Shown in pieces: positions 1 through 12,665 of a DNA stretch of 64,000 bases. The position numbers and the translations under genes are program-made. The stretch's first letter is position 1. Every line of letters starts with the position of its first letter. The notes under the pieces were generated by a model that saw nothing but the letters and a program-made list of their open reading frames with translations, was not told where the DNA came from and did not search any database. Source of the DNA: Acanthacorydalis orientalis (taxonomy: Eukaryota; Arthropoda; Insecta; Megaloptera; Corydalidae); the NCBI GenBank assembly GCA_034766995.1, contig CM068318.1, forward strand, positions 1,768,501-1,832,500, given 5' to 3'.

Positions 1-1118
1 CGTATCTCCAATTTCTTAATTTCCTTCCGGAAGTGAGTTTATCCGAGATCCTCCGTTTGTAGCCTCTATCGCCTCTTCATTCGACCCAACTCGCGTTCCA
101 GTTAGAAAAATATCGAGTTTCGGGAACAGATGGAAGTCCGAGGAAGTCAAATCAGGTGAACATGGTAGATACGGAAGGATTTCAATCTTCAATTCGGCCA
201 ATTTTTGTTGAGCGGCAATGCTTGAATGACCCGGTGCATTGTCATAGTCAAACAATACTTTTTTCTTAACCATTTCGGGACGTTTTTTTTCCATCACCAC
301 CTTCAACTTCTCCAAAATTGCTGTGTAGTATTTGACCAGCAACTGTTTTTCCCTTCTGAAGATGGTTTATCTAGAGAATTCCTTTCAGATCGCAGAAAAC
401 TGATTCCATCACTTTTTTTCGCTGAGTGAACCGTTTTTTCTTTCTTCGGAGCCATTTTACCGCGTTCAATCCATTGTTTTGATTGCGTTTTCGATTTTGG
501 TGTATACTTGTGGATCCAATTTTAATTTATGGTCACAAAACGTTTCATGAAATCTTTGGATTTCTCTTTAACAGTTCCAAGAAGTCGGATGATGCTCAAT
601 ACGAATTGGTTTTTGCTCTGGATTGAACAAACGTGGATCAGCATCTTCAGCATCTATCTTTCTGAATTTTTTTTCATACACAAAATGAAATACGTTCGCT
701 CAGCTGAGATGCCTATGACCTCTACTATCTTGTTTACTTTCACTCGTCACTCGGACAAAACCATATCGTGGACATTATCGGTGATTTATGGCGTAACAGC
801 TATACGCGGGCCTCCTGAGAGTGGTGCATCTTCGATACTCGTTCTGCCACGTTTAAATTCATTCACCCAAAGATGAACTGTTTCGTAGGAAGAACAATAT
901 TCACCCAATATATGAAACATCGTGTCATGGATTTCCTTCGTTGTTTTCTCTTCACGAAACGCTTGTCTAGAAACATCAAACGAAGAATTAAGTACAGAAT
1001 GACGTTGAAACTTCACACGCATTACTGAAAGGGATGGGAAACTATACGAAAACATGTACAGCTGTTCGTCTCCCCTCAGCGTGTACACGGACCGAGTTAC
1101 TCTTCAAACCGCCCTCGT
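1..1118 (-). mobile_element. mariner transposon copy 1, truncated by the window edge
   Basis: A DD34D-type mariner element read on the minus strand. Its right terminal repeat (about 1081-1118) matches both ends of the second copy at 33287-34541, sharing the ACTCTTC.AACC core. The transposase C-terminus and the other terminal repeat lie beyond position 1. Expected mariner order is visible: N-terminal helix-turn-helix side near 786-1088, the first catalytic region near 480-530, and the second and third catalytic regions within 16-342. The copy is dead (see the pseudogene entry). Confidence 0.9.
16..1088 (-). pseudogene. mariner transposase pseudogene, copy 1
   Basis: Transposases of this family bind the terminal repeats and cut and join DNA with an Asp triad. 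Three pieces are recognisable. At 786-1088 the frame contains VNEFKRGRTSIEDAPLSGGP, the conserved segment before the second helix-turn-helix. Near 430-530 the frame reads WIHKYTPKSKTQSKQWI, normally preceded by the first catalytic Asp-Glu pair; here the Asp codon is Asn (AAT) and the Glu codon is a stop (TAA). At 16-342 the frame carries LFDYDNAPGHSS (second Asp) and PYLPCSPDLTSSDFHLFPKL (third Asp region). The pieces lie in different frames, so frameshifts separate them. About 20 C-terminal residues are missing at the window edge. It cannot encode an active enzyme. Confidence 0.88.
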
Positions 1119-1998
1119 GCATATTCAAGATTTGAAACATATCTGAAAGCGATGTAATTATTTTCATTCTATTTTTGGCAACGCAATTTGTATTTACAAA
1201 TAAAAAAAAAGAAGAAAAAGTTATTTCCAAAACTTTCAATCGATGCGCATTGAAAAAAAACGACCTTCGAATAAATATTGAAATCTCTTTGAATTGAATT
1301 CAATACACGTCAGGTATACACAAACAGACATACAAGTTCTAGCACAGAAACACAAATTTATGTTTTTTTTTTACTGTTTCCGATCGTCAGTGATGTCACA
1401 AATTAATTGGTGATAAACATCGTGACGTGCCGTTAATAAAACTGGATTTCTAAATTTAATAGTTCAGCGTATGAATGCCGAAGGTTGAGTCATCTGTCCA
1501 CTTTTTGTCATCGGTAATTTGTGTGTGACAAAATTGGACCTTGGGAAAAACATCGAATCAAGTCCGCATGTTTTTTTTATACACTCAACAGCAGATGTAC
1601 GGCCGTGCATGTGTGTGTGTGTGTTTTTTTTTTCTGATGGCGTATTAAGTATCCGGACTGACGACGTTTTCCAGTTAAAAAAGTTCATATTTAAATGTCC
1701 AAAAATGTTAGAATAGCCATCGATTATACGAATTAAACTAATTTGTCTTCGTCGATGTTCACCGTGTGTAACACGGGTACGAATTGAAACAACTTTTTGT
1801 CAGAAATGTTTATACGTGCTGCTGAAAAAAAAATTAGTAGAGAATTATTGAATGATGTTATGAGAATTAAATATCAACAGAGTTAAATAAGGACGAGACA
1901 TGTTTTTACACATTTTTATCATAAATTGAATCGTGCATAGTTTATAAATGTCAGGCTGGAAAATTGTTTTAATCACATAACACACACACACAAATAAA

Positions 1999-2007
<9 letters not shown>
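1119..2007. other. AT-rich non-coding stretch
   Basis: Nothing coding is supported. It holds homopolymer T/A runs, a GT run at about 1609-1622 and a CA run at about 1980-1992 next to the following TA array. Confidence 0.6.

Positions 2008-2034
<27 letters not shown>
2008..2034. repeat. (TA)n microsatellite
   Basis: About 13 TA dinucleotides flanked by short GT and CA runs. The Tyr-Ile-rich reading frame across it is a translation artefact. Confidence 0.95.
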
Positions 2035-2047
<13 letters not shown>

Positions 2048-2727
2048 CTATTCTCTAACATCAGATGTATTAAAATGCTCTCACCAATCAACTCATCTGA
2101 GAGCTCAACAGAAACTCAATAAATTCAAAAGAGTAAAAAGAAATCGATACGTTCCATACTTCAATGTTAAGAAAAAAGTAGTTAAATCGAATTACTATTT
2201 CTTTCAAAATATTGATAGAGAGTCTTATTATATCATAATCACAAAATCACAAAATAAAATTTTAAGTTTTTCAAAAATGAAAACAGCTTTAAGATAATGT
2301 TCTTGGATTGTGGAACTAACAGAGAGTGAAACCGGTTGAGAAACCAGTGTCTTAATGATGATTAACATTGAAAGAAGTAAGTTTTAAAATTATAAATGTT
2401 CATTTTTAGAACGGCGATTCCGTTAATTTACTGTTTTAGTGATTTTCATCCTTTTGGATCAGTTTTCTTTCATTTCTATTATGAAATACGACACGTTTTC
2501 CATCTTTAGGTAAATTTATCTGAAAATGATCGCGAAACTAGCAGTACTTGTGACAGATATGGAAAACTTTAATTCTTTTTCATTGATAGTTTTAAATGTA
2601 AGTGAAATTGCTTTGTTCGAAATTACACTTCTTTGTCGTTTTATAAACTCTACTGTACATCATATGACTAAAAAATTATCAAGGTGCAATACATTTCTGA
2701 CACTGTCGTTAAATTCACATTCACGCG

Positions 2728-2872
2728 GATGAATTCTTCTTTTATCCCACAAACCCGAAAATCTATTTCTGATCAAAAATGTTCAGTAAATCAATTCGAT
2801 CATACTTGATTATTGTTTGGCTAAGCTATAATCAATAATGATTCATTCAACGTTTTGGATAGATTTTTTTGT
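2728..2872. repeat. Fold-back palindrome family, degraded copy
   Basis: The left arm is recognisable: GAATTCTTCTTTTATCCCAC, then TCTGATCAAAAATGTTCAG, then a TTGATTATTGTT segment. It turns directly into a short right arm (AATCAATAATGATTCATTCA) without the core. It matches the family best seen at 15642-16380 and 56935-57245. Confidence 0.65.
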
Positions 2873-3527
2873 TTAAATTTATTGGAAAAAATTAATGGTT
2901 TGTGTGGCGAAAGGATAACTCATTTGGATAAAAATAATAATACTTAAATGTCGTATAAAGTGATGTAAAAAATTCTTTCGAATAAAAGCACACTTGTAAG
3001 AGATTAGTGCTGATATTCTTGTATTAGTGCTTTCGTTTCCTAAATTGTATTCGGTGTACACGTACATCAATGTCACGCTGATTTGAATTCGAACACAAAT
3101 GCAAAAAAGAAAAACCTCTCACAAACAATCAGACAAATGTGATATCTTCGTCGTATCAGACAACACGAATTTGAATTGAGCGGACCTCGATAATAAACGA
3201 AACATTAAATACGACGACAATTGATGAACTACAAGCACGATGAAAATTATTTTTAAACTAGCTATTTTATGTCAGTATGTTTGTTTACGTTAATCGGAAG
3301 ATTTAGTGCTCCATTAGCGAATAGTTTTATGAAAATATCACTAGACAGCGGTTGTCAACAGCACTTTGTCTGCGATACAATTCGTTTATTTTGCAGGAAT
3401 CGAACGGATATGTGTATAATCTGTCATTGGCCGCCGGGAACTCGCTTTGATGTTTCACGTATTATGTCTACGACATCCAGTCGATTTATTTTTATACTGA
3501 TCGATGCATATACATTGAGTACTACTA

Positions 3528-3532
<5 letters not shown>
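2873..3532. other. AT-rich non-coding stretch
   Basis: I see no gene, RNA or repeat unit here beyond simple AT-rich DNA. The open frames at 2879-3076 and 3269-3592 lack family features, and the second runs into the TA array. Confidence 0.55.

Positions 3533-3588
<56 letters not shown>
3533..3588. repeat. (TA)n microsatellite
   Basis: About 28 TA units, immediately left of the GATA-like minisatellite. Confidence 0.96.
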
Positions 3589-3589
<1 letters not shown>

Positions 3590-4162
3590 TAGGTAGATAT
3601 GAGGATATGTAGATAGAAAGATATCTAAATATGTACATATGCAAATATGCAGACAAGCAGACATGTAGATATCTATATATGTAGATAAGTAGATAGGCAG
3701 ATAGGCAAAGAAGCAGATATGTAAATATGTTGATATCTAGACATGTAGATAGGTAGAAATGTACATAGGCAGATATATAGATATGTAGATGGTTATTCAT
3801 TTAGATATTCAGATATATAGGTATGAAAATGTATAGATAGGTATGTAGATAGGTGTAAATGTAGATTGGCAGATATATAGATAGATAAATATGTAAATAT
3901 GAAGATATATAGATATGTAAATGTACAGAAATGTAGATATGCAGATATGTAGATAGGCAGATATATAGATGAGCAGATATTTAATAATGCACATTTGTAG
4001 ATATGCAGATATACAAAATTGTAGATATGCAAATATGTAGATATGTAGATGTACAGAAATGTAGATAGACAGGTGTAAGGATAGGAAGATATGTAAACAT
4101 GTAGATATGTACATATGAAGTTATGCAGGTGTGTACAGAAATGTAGATATACAGATAGGCAG

Positions 4163-4167
<5 letters not shown>
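3585..4167. repeat. GATA-like degenerate minisatellite
   Basis: About 580 bp built from variants of a 10-12 base motif of the type AGATATGTAGAT, with GATA, GCAGATA and GTAGATA variants. It is bounded by a TA array on the left and a TA/GA compound array on the right. The minus-strand open frames across it (Leu/Tyr/Ile/Ser-rich, up to 156 codons) arise because the repeat contains few stop codons in that direction. I do not regard them as genes. Confidence 0.93.
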
Positions 4168-4230
<63 letters not shown>

Positions 4231-4231
4231 T
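4168..4231. repeat. (TA)n(GA)n compound microsatellite
   Basis: About 21 TA units followed by about 11 GA units, closing the GATA-like minisatellite. Confidence 0.95.
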
Positions 4232-5864
4232 AGTAAAAAAATCACAGTGATTAAAAGTAGCAATAACTGTCTGAAAAAGATTTAAATTATAAATTAAACT
4301 GCAGGACTTTCATCTTTTTGCATCCCTTGAGTTTGTCTTCTACTACTACCACTACTTTCATCCCGTTTAGCATCATCTAGAGATTTAAATAATGATGTCT
4401 ACTTAAAACTGATACTGAATTTAGTAGTAGAAAACAGAAACACGAGAGATTCAAAAGGATAAAGATGACTCAATACGTTTCACTAGTAGTAGAAAACAGA
4501 GTCAATTGATACAAAAGATTATAAATTACTGAAGCAATTGATTAACTGGATCTCAGGTCTAAAAACAGACTTTATTTTTTAAAATATATTTATTAAACAG
4601 AATAAATAAAAAATATTATTCAATGTGAGTACCTTTCTAAGTAAATCGAAATAACGTTGATTTTCCGTTGTTTAATTTTTTAAGAAAGGAAATTAGATAT
4701 TTTGGTCTATTTTTCTTTTCAAAAATATTTAATGGCGTCAGAACCAAATCTTTCAAGTACAATATATTATTGCAGCTAATTGTATTTTCTTATAATGTTT
4801 ATTTCGATTGAAGCGTTATTCAAAGCATAGATGGAAAATGAAATAGCATTTCTGTGATGTTTTGAGTGACTGATTCGTTTTACTGATAATACAGTTATAT
4901 TATTGAAAAAACCATAAATCAGTTCCATGTGTAATACACATTTGACGATTTTACTTTAGAATGAAAAATGCGTTCATTCATTTAAACGATATTTAATCTG
5001 TCTGCAACATATTTAAATAAGAGAAATAGTTGCGTCTGGCTGATTCACACGAGAAACATTTTGGCATACGCTTTGAATAATTTAATAAACATTATACGAA
5101 ATAAATACCGATATGAAATATGTTTCGGAAAAAAAATGTAAATGTGTAACTAGTATCAGATAACGACTCCTGTAAGCCTTAATCTCTCCAGTAAATATAT
5201 TCATATGACGTACGTGCGCTCGTATATGCGTTTCACTACGCAGACAAATACAAATTATTATTTTGAAATACATATATATTTATATATATATATATATATA
5301 TATACATAAGGTGAAATAAAATGCAACTTCGTTAAATTATATGTTATGTACCGGTATCTCGTTCTGTACATCGTTCAAAGAACAATGTAGCATAGTTCGG
5401 TCACTGCACTTGAATAATTGGGAAGCGACTTAATTTGAATACTGGCTGAAAATTAAACGAAACCCATGCTTAAAACGGTTGGTCACACACTCTTATAATA
5501 ATATTCAAATGAATCGTTGTTTCTAGTTTAACTTGCGAACAGTGTGCGAATTATTTCATTATTTTTATATTATTAGATATACTTGATGTGTTGACGATAT
5601 CATCGCAACTATTATTAAATATTTCACTGAAGTGAAATGAACAATAAATGTTCTATAATAAAAGTGCATGCGCTGTTGTTTCGCTGGTGATACACATCGC
5701 AAGTATGTACGGAAAATATCACGGCGTGAATATCAGAATAATTACCGTAAAAATGATGAGGCGAACAGCTGGCGAAATAAATGCAAAAGAAGTCAATTTA
5801 TTGGAACGGGGTCTGTCTTATCTAACAAACAGTTATCTGCAATCTACCTATATGTATATACGAG

Positions 5865-5897
<33 letters not shown>

Positions 5898-6290
5898 CCA
5901 TAAATTTGTATACTGATTTAGAAAAGCCAAATTAATAAAAAACATTATGTGGCCGGCCGTACGGTCATCATTAAAGAGATAACGATTTGACTTTATTTTC
6001 ATATTGAACATACAGTTTTGGTAATTAAATACGATTATTTATTTATTTATTAAAAAAAAAAAAAAAAAAACACGAACTTCTCTTACAAAAATGTAGAATT
6101 AATTAACATGCAAATTAGATTATCAGAACGTTCTCTTTCTGAAATATGAAAAAGGTGTTGTGATATGATTAAACGTTCAAATAATAACTATGCACCTATT
6201 TCATTTTTTTTTATTTTGAAAAAAGTAATCGTATTATATGATTCTTTATCTGTTTATTTTATCTCATTCGCAAATAGTTTCTATAAAATA
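4232..6290. other. AT-rich non-coding stretch with short TA arrays
   Basis: No gene is supported. It contains TA arrays at about 5269-5303 and 5865-5898 and an A run at about 6051-6070. A short run with AGTAGTAGAAAACAGA recurs at about 4423-4440 and 4484-4500, next to a TACTACTACCACTACT run at about 4340-4356. Confidence 0.55.
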
Positions 6291-6441
6291 AAGGGTTTTC
6301 CAATAGGGTTGTAATTTTTTAAGAGGTTATACTTTACGACGTCCAACTGACAACTGTATTTTTTCTGATATTTGTTAAGCTTCGACATTGCCATTTTTAG
6401 TTATGGCTTCGTATACAACGAACAACGCACTGAAATTATAT
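6291..6441 (+). mobile_element. Tc1/mariner-superfamily element, 5' end fragment
   Basis: It starts with a terminal repeat (AAGGGTTTTCCAATAGGGTT) and continues through a 5' untranslated part to an ATG at 6403 that opens MASYTT. The same order, from terminal repeat to ATTTTTAGTTATGGCTTCGT, is found reversed at 50553-51175. Everything downstream of the first codons is lost, so this is a 5' stub. It ends near a short TA run at 6437-6454. Confidence 0.82.
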
Positions 6442-7324
6442 ATATATATATATATTAATTCATAAGAGAATTCTTGCTTTTTTTATTGTATGTTTAAAAG
6501 AAATGGTCATTTAACAAATTGAAACGAAAAATGGCACCTCGAATAGTTTTATTATAATTAGAATAATAATGACTGGATATCAGTGGAGTGCAACGAATAT
6601 TTTTTAAGATAAAACTATTTTATTTATCAGATATTCGTCTATTTAGTTTCGTGCTGAAAGCAGATATTAAAATGGAATTAATTTTTCTATAAAGTTTGTA
6701 CTTAAAATAATATTTTGATTCCAATTCCTACACTATTCAGAGAATATTACTATTTTTGCAAATATTGAGATTCATATTTAAAATGTCTGAATGTTTCATA
6801 ATTGCGTACTTTTACTGTTCATTTTTTTTCGTTATATATATATATATAAATTTTATTCTTTGATTGTATGTTCGGTCTTGAAAGTATTAATGGCGTTTCA
6901 ATGTTGCTCTGTTCGATTTACGTTGTTACTTTTTTTGAGAAATGACCGTATGTTTGTGTAGCAACACTGTTTGTGCATTTTTTTTTGGTATGTGTCTGTA
7001 TGGCTCGCTTGTAATTTTAGCGCGATGTCGAACACTACGGTCGATTGCAAATAACAGCATCAATGACGAACGAGAATGAATTCTGACATGAATGAATCTC
7101 GCGCAGACACTGACCGTTTCTCTTTTCATATTGTACTATCAACAGTTCTCCGCTCAAGTAGCTACAATAATTTCTATTCACCAACTCCGCACAGGTTTCG
7201 AACAGAGCGTAGCGAAACGAAACAAAGTGTCCCAATTAGATGAAATACGTATCTTCTTCACGCCACTGACTTCTGCATAAATTAATACAAATAAGGTCGC
7301 AATTATTTCAATGATTGAGAAACG
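6442..7324. other. AT-rich non-coding stretch
   Basis: Only short shadow frames are present. There is a TA run near 6836-6848 and nothing else I can support. Confidence 0.55.
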
Positions 7325-7500
7325 TCTCGTGTTGCGTGACGGCATGAGACTGCTGCCGGTGAAACAATGGGCCGCGGTGTCTTCGCCGCCGTCGCTGCCT
7401 GATTAGGAAGTCCCGGCGAAGCGTACAGCCACCGCGGCTCGGTCAATGCGGCTCTCTTTTACTGCGCTGCGCTTCGCCCGGCTTGTTCCGAAGTTGTGTC
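7325..7500. promoter_or_regulatory. CpG-rich islet, possible promoter or enhancer
   Basis: A sharp GC- and CpG-rich block in AT-rich surroundings, with repeated GCCG, CCGCGG and GGCGAAG motifs at about 7370-7480. Such islets in AT-rich insect DNA often mark promoters, first exons or regulatory elements. No core promoter motif or splice-bounded open frame is clear, so function is inferred from composition only. Confidence 0.35.
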
Positions 7501-9193
7501 TTTACAACTTGTGTCGTCCGCATCACACGCCAGGCCACGTTTCGTCGGATGTAGAGTGAAATTCACAAGCCGTTCGGATTTTTTACAGTTGCGCGTTCGA
7601 GGAACGAACACATTTTCGGACGAGAGAGATAACAGTCACTGTGTCTTCTTCGAGCAACCTGCTTTTAAAATCAAATTATTGAAGCACACATCGCTCCAGT
7701 AAAAATATAACGACTCGGTGTTAGAAATCGATTACTTTTACAAATCATCACTTCATCTAGAACTCTATTAGAGAGTTGTGAAAAAATATATTTATATATA
7801 TATATATATACCGATGTTTTTTGGTCACTACTGTAGAATTTTTTGAAACGATTCTCTTTTAATTCGATTTTTCATTTATTTTCACTTTCATATCGTTGAA
7901 TCGATGTAAATCTAAAAGGTCTACATACAGTTATTTAACATCAATGATCTTAACTGTCGATGCACTCCTAAATCCTAAATATCTATCTCTACATAAAATT
8001 ACCTATGGCGATTTTTTTAAGTTATTTAAAAGTAAATTAATAATTATATATGTATATATATATATTTACTTGTGTATGTGTGTGCATTAAAATCACCGCA
8101 TCCGTCTTCATATAGTCTCCATTACATAACTCCGTGTATTAAAAACACTTTTTGTATTCAGAAAAACAGAAAAAAAAACAACAACCATCGTATATTTAAA
8201 ACAGATGAGCCAATCGTTCAATAAACCATTTCGTGCTACAGTAATTTTGTATAACACTGACATCTTCAAAGACTTTCTCTTCCTAATATTTATTGTGACA
8301 GTCGTTTAATTATATTCCCATTGATAGAAGAATGAGAGAACAAATTGGCCGTGTCATAAACGTTCATAAGTCGCGTTCGTCTGTCACACTTTTCATCTTA
8401 TTTATTGATGAATGCGAACGTGAAATGATCTCTTAATTGCACGCCATTCTACAGTGTGTTTAACTCGGCGCGCTGTTTTTTAATTAAAGAAACGTGTTCG
8501 GCTTCTTAAAGTATCATGCAGTTACTATTTTAATGTCAAGACACCGTGTGCAATAATTTACCGATCGAATCGAAAAGAAAGAAAAACGAAATCCGTAAAT
8601 TAATTAAGGGACTTGACCTACGTTACAAGTCATTTAATTGTTATGCTAGACGTTTTAGAGAAAAGTGTTTGTATTAATTGTACGATTAATATCGTTCATT
8701 AAAAGATAAGAGTGTAAGATGTGTTTGATTGTATCAGACAAATTATTTGATTATACATTCTGTGCCACCTTTGTGTATAGACTCGAGAGAAATTTCTGTC
8801 GACGGATAAATATTGTTGTTCTGCAGCGTATCAGTTCGTTGGATTCATAATTAAAATAAATTGTAACGACCTTATAATATATATAATAATTATATTTTAT
8901 GCGAGCAGAGACTATAAAGTAGTATTAATGATTATAGCGTGTAATTCATACAGTAATTTTAATAACTTATTATAGTTTTTTTTATAACTTTTTTGTCAGA
9001 ATTTGAAACCGCCTGTGCAATGTTATAAAATAGCTGCACCGAAACCTGATCGTTGTCTATTTTTAATCGATGATTGTTAAAGGATCTGTGCTGAACGTGT
9101 TGCCATTTTATAATTTTTTGATTTTAATTCATTTAAATAACAAGTACGAGGCCGAGCTTAATAAAAAAAAACCTTAATTCTTTTTCCATCGTG
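7501..9193. other. Non-coding stretch
   Basis: The 68-codon frame at 7496-7702 lies in moderately CpG-rich sequence just right of the islet but has no recognisable features. TA runs occur at about 7785-7811 and 8044-8064. Confidence 0.5.
7953..7987. repeat. Short dispersed repeat, TGTCGATGCA type (copy 1)
   Basis: The motif (TGTCGATGCA, then CTAAATCCTAAAT) recurs as related versions at about 37531-37565 and 56403-56440. The similarity is short, so this could be part of a larger eroded repeat. Confidence 0.4.
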
Positions 9194-9510
9194 TATTACA
9201 CGAGGTGTGCCATGCAGTTGTACCATTTTTCAATGTTGTCTCCATTGCGTTCAATACAAGTCATCTAGCACTTAATTAGTGTCTGGATTCCTCGAGAAAA
9301 AAGTATTTCGGTCACCACCTGTTCCACTTCTTCATTCGACCTGAAAGAATTATTTCCACCTATCGTTTCTGGTCTAAAAAAGTGGTAAACACTTGAAATG
9401 AGATCTAGCGAATACAATAAATGAGGAAGACTTTCAGTGTGGTTTGTTGATGGTATCAACGTTTTACGGGCAGAATGTGGCTTCGCATTGTCATGTAATT
9501 TCATTTAAAA
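9194..9510 (-). mobile_element. mariner transposon fragment (transposase C-terminal end)
   Basis: The minus-strand frame at 9265-9504 encodes the last part of a mariner transposase. It contains LHDNAKPHSARK (second catalytic Asp region), LPHLLYSLDLISSVYHFFRP, where the usual SPD is SLD and the usual SDYH is SVYH, and the C-terminal NEEVEQVVTEILFSRGIQTL. A terminal-repeat-like start (CACGAGGTGTGCC) sits at about 9194. Both the N-terminal half and the other end are missing. The sequence differs from the mariner copies at 1-1118 and 33287-34541, so it is a different lineage. Confidence 0.85.
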
Positions 9511-10391
9511 AAGATATTTAATTTTTCTAGCGTTAATCGATATTATCCTCTTTCATAATATATTTAAATAATTGTGTGTGTGTATGACAATAGACGTGCA
9601 ATTGTCAATATTTCATCGACACCTTCTTCGCAACACAACGCCGGTGACTTATTTGCGTTATTCTAGCATTACTGATATCCGGAAATGTATGCATTGTGAG
9701 TTATTCCTTCGTTGGCGTTCCACTTTGCAACTGGACAGCGACGATAGATGTTACGTTAAGATAATATACTATTTACAACCATCCTAAATAACGGTTGAGA
9801 AATCTCATTTGTTCTGTGAAATCGGAATTGTGTTCAGTTGTTATGAAACGATTAAGACGAAAATACGAAAAAATGTTTCGATATTTGTTTTAATAACATT
9901 CACTGCAACTAATTACTCGTGACTTTTAGCGCGAGCCGAGCGACACATTTACCCGAGAACAGTTTATCTCTCGTAGAAATAAAAGTATTAGTTAATTTAA
10001 CAACTGTATCGTGTGTTTAAAAGAAAGGCTCGGTACAATCTATTACTTGGAATAAATATTACGTTTTTTTTTTGGCTAGGACTGTTCTTATTATAATTTC
10101 GTTTCCAGTTTTATGTTTTCACATAACGAAATTCGTTGCAATCTGTCTTTTCATATACCGTGAAATTTCTTTTCATACGGACACTCACTGTGCTGGATTT
10201 TTTTACAATATTAATAGAGATGTACACATTTTCATATATTTAAAACTGTGTATAAATTTCAAATTAATAATATTTTTTTTACAAACAGGAAATACAATTT
10301 TGTATAACTGGACAGTAGCAAACGTTTTTACATTAATAGAAATAATTTACACGGAAACTGTTTTTTTTTTTTATTTTAATAGAAATTAATA

Positions 10392-10435
<44 letters not shown>

Positions 10436-12332
10436 TATATATATATATTGTATGAAAATATTCTTAAAACAATATATACTAATGTGTCAGACATTGAATA
10501 ATCAAAAGTTAAGAAGATATTTAGTTATCACTCTTTGTTTATTGAAATAATTAAAATGCAAAAATAGAACAAACGTTTGTTATTGTGAAAAAATAAGAAT
10601 TGAAAACGCAAATAAGTAAATGAATTTCTGTTGAATGTAACTCTTAAAACAGTTTTTCACTCAGGACATTTAACTTCCGTGAGAGGTGGACAACGAATCG
10701 TTGATTACTTAATATCGGTTTTTGTATATGGAACGTCCCAATAGTTTACAGGAGATTAAACTGAAACCACGTAAAAATCGTGTAGAAATCAAAACACAAC
10801 ATTCGACTACAGTATTTAATACCGTTTGAAAAATATCTAGATTCTAATATGTTTTGTAAACATTTTCAAAACATTTTTAAAATTAAAACTTGGTCTGTCT
10901 GTCGCTGCATCATCGTTTTCGAATCTGTTCACTAAATTGACTTACTTGATACACTATTACGACCGAAATTTTCATATAGTTTTTAAGGCGGTATCGAAAT
11001 TCAAGACTGATTTTCATAATTTTTTTTTACAATAAGTAAGGGTCGTTTAATCAAATAGCATTCTGTAATGAATCGTCCACATCCACTCTCTTAAAATCTC
11101 GAATTTCAACAAACACAAACACACCAAATCAAAATGGCGAGCAATCAAATTTATAAAATTACTTTTCGAACACCGCCTGTGCATATATTTATTGACGGTC
11201 TTTTTTCTTTTGACATTTAATACATAACCATAAAACGAAACTTATTTATACGAAAACTCGAAATGAAACATCAACATGAATAATCAGACACACAGCCAGC
11301 CAGCAACTGTGCGTTTCACAATTGAAATTCTGACGGAAGAGACGAACTGGTCCGTCCGAAAGGGAACCTCATGCATATAAATCAATTGTGTACATTTCGT
11401 GTAAACTGTACAGATAAATAAATGCATATAAACACGTTGATGTGTATCTGTGTCGTATTGTATATCTTATGTTATACATCAACATGAACTTGTAACTTAC
11501 ATTTAAGTCTTTTTTTTCCTCGAGTGTACACAAGTACACGGCGGGTGAACCGGAACCGCCACCAACGCTATTGGCCGGAACTGACCAGCGACTCGTGGCT
11601 CGTGCTGGCTGGCCAGCTTAAAAGAAAAATGCGTGAAATCGTATTTCATTCGACTGGGATATTTTTCGTTGTGCGGCGATTGTAATCAAGACGATATTGC
11701 GTTTTTTTCTTCCTCTTGAAAAACACACACACACCCACATACGCTCGACCGAAACGTATCAAAAAATCATACTTATGTTTTTATTTATTTTATTACTATT
11801 GACTTAATTCCGTTCTCCGACTGAAATTCATTTCGAGTTACTACAAACAATACATAAATATTTTTAATGTCTGTTTATATTTTAATGAAATTCCACATAA
11901 ACATGTTCATTGTAATTTTATGCATGTTAACAATGAGTTTGTTTATAAAAAACTAGACATTTACACTGTCTTCTTAATGCAGAACTATCTTTAATTTTGC
12001 TAGAATTGAATTACTTATACATTTTTACACTAACTCACGAAAGCTATCGGACAGTAATGTGATAAAGTTAGAAATATTTTGTATACATATATATTTGAGA
12101 GACAGTTTTCTATGTACAAATAAATACCTTTTTCTTTCTATTGAAAGTCGGTGATCTTTGTAGTATTTTTTTGAATATACAATCAGATTTCATCTATCAA
12201 CCAAAGTGAATTGCAACTTACATTCCAAAAAATATATATTTCCAGATTATTAGTTATAATATATATGTTTTTTTTCTTTTTTCATCTCATACATTTCACA
12301 GAACTCCAAGTTATAGAAAAGTCTTACAGTGG
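9511..12332. other. AT-rich non-coding stretch with a palindromic TA array and a small GC islet
   Basis: A TA array lies at about 10396-10448, with TTCATATA on its left and ATATGAATA inside its right side. A small GC-rich islet is listed separately at 11520-11625. Reading frames at 9572-9787 and 10072-10389 have no recognisable features. Confidence 0.5.
11520..11625. promoter_or_regulatory. Small GC-rich islet, possible regulatory element
   Basis: About 100 bp of GC-rich sequence (GGCGGGTGAACCGGAACCGC, then CTATTGGCCGGAA) in AT-rich DNA. It contains ATTGG, the core of an inverted CCAAT box. No transcript or open frame is evident. Confidence 0.25.
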
Positions 12333-12665
12333 GTTATCCCATAAGCAATGCGGTTTTTTAAAATAAATTTTTGAAACCGTGAAAAAATTTAACGTTTGAA
12401 TATTGATCAAAAATAGATTTTCCTCTATTATTTACAACTTCTTCCTATCTTAATCTTAAATTTTCAATACCCTGACGATAAAACTGTTTCTGGTTTGTAT
12501 TAAAGAATGAGTCGAGCTCCATTCGGACAGCACTCTCTGTATAGTTGAATGCGTTGATTTAAGCTTCTTGGCTAATTCTTCTATCGTGGAACTAGGATTT
12601 TGTTCCACTAGTGTTCGCAGAATTTCATCATCAAATTCGTGAGGACGTCCTGACCTTTCATCATC
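12333..12665 (-). mobile_element. mariner transposon fragment (N-terminal, DNA-binding half)
   Basis: Read on the minus strand, about 12665-12480 encodes SGRPHEFDDEILRTLVEQNP followed by SSTIEELAKKLKSTHSTIQR. This is the linker and second helix-turn-helix of a mariner transposase (families usually read SGRPS.FDD..L..L.E.NP and REL...L..S..T). The left boundary carries a terminal-repeat-like sequence (GTGGGTTATCCCATAAGCAA). The catalytic domain is absent. The end structure (a short terminal sequence right next to the DNA-binding half) suggests internal deletion. Confidence 0.8.

Noticed and set aside
3793..4263. Minus-strand frames of 91-156 codons over the GATA-like minisatellite
   Set aside because: The repeat unit has few stops on that strand. 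The product is a periodic Leu/Tyr/Ile/Ser sequence with no domain.
6051..6070. A run considered as the poly-A tail of a retrotransposon
   Set aside because: No LINE or SINE body, target duplication or RNA polymerase III boxes are visible upstream.
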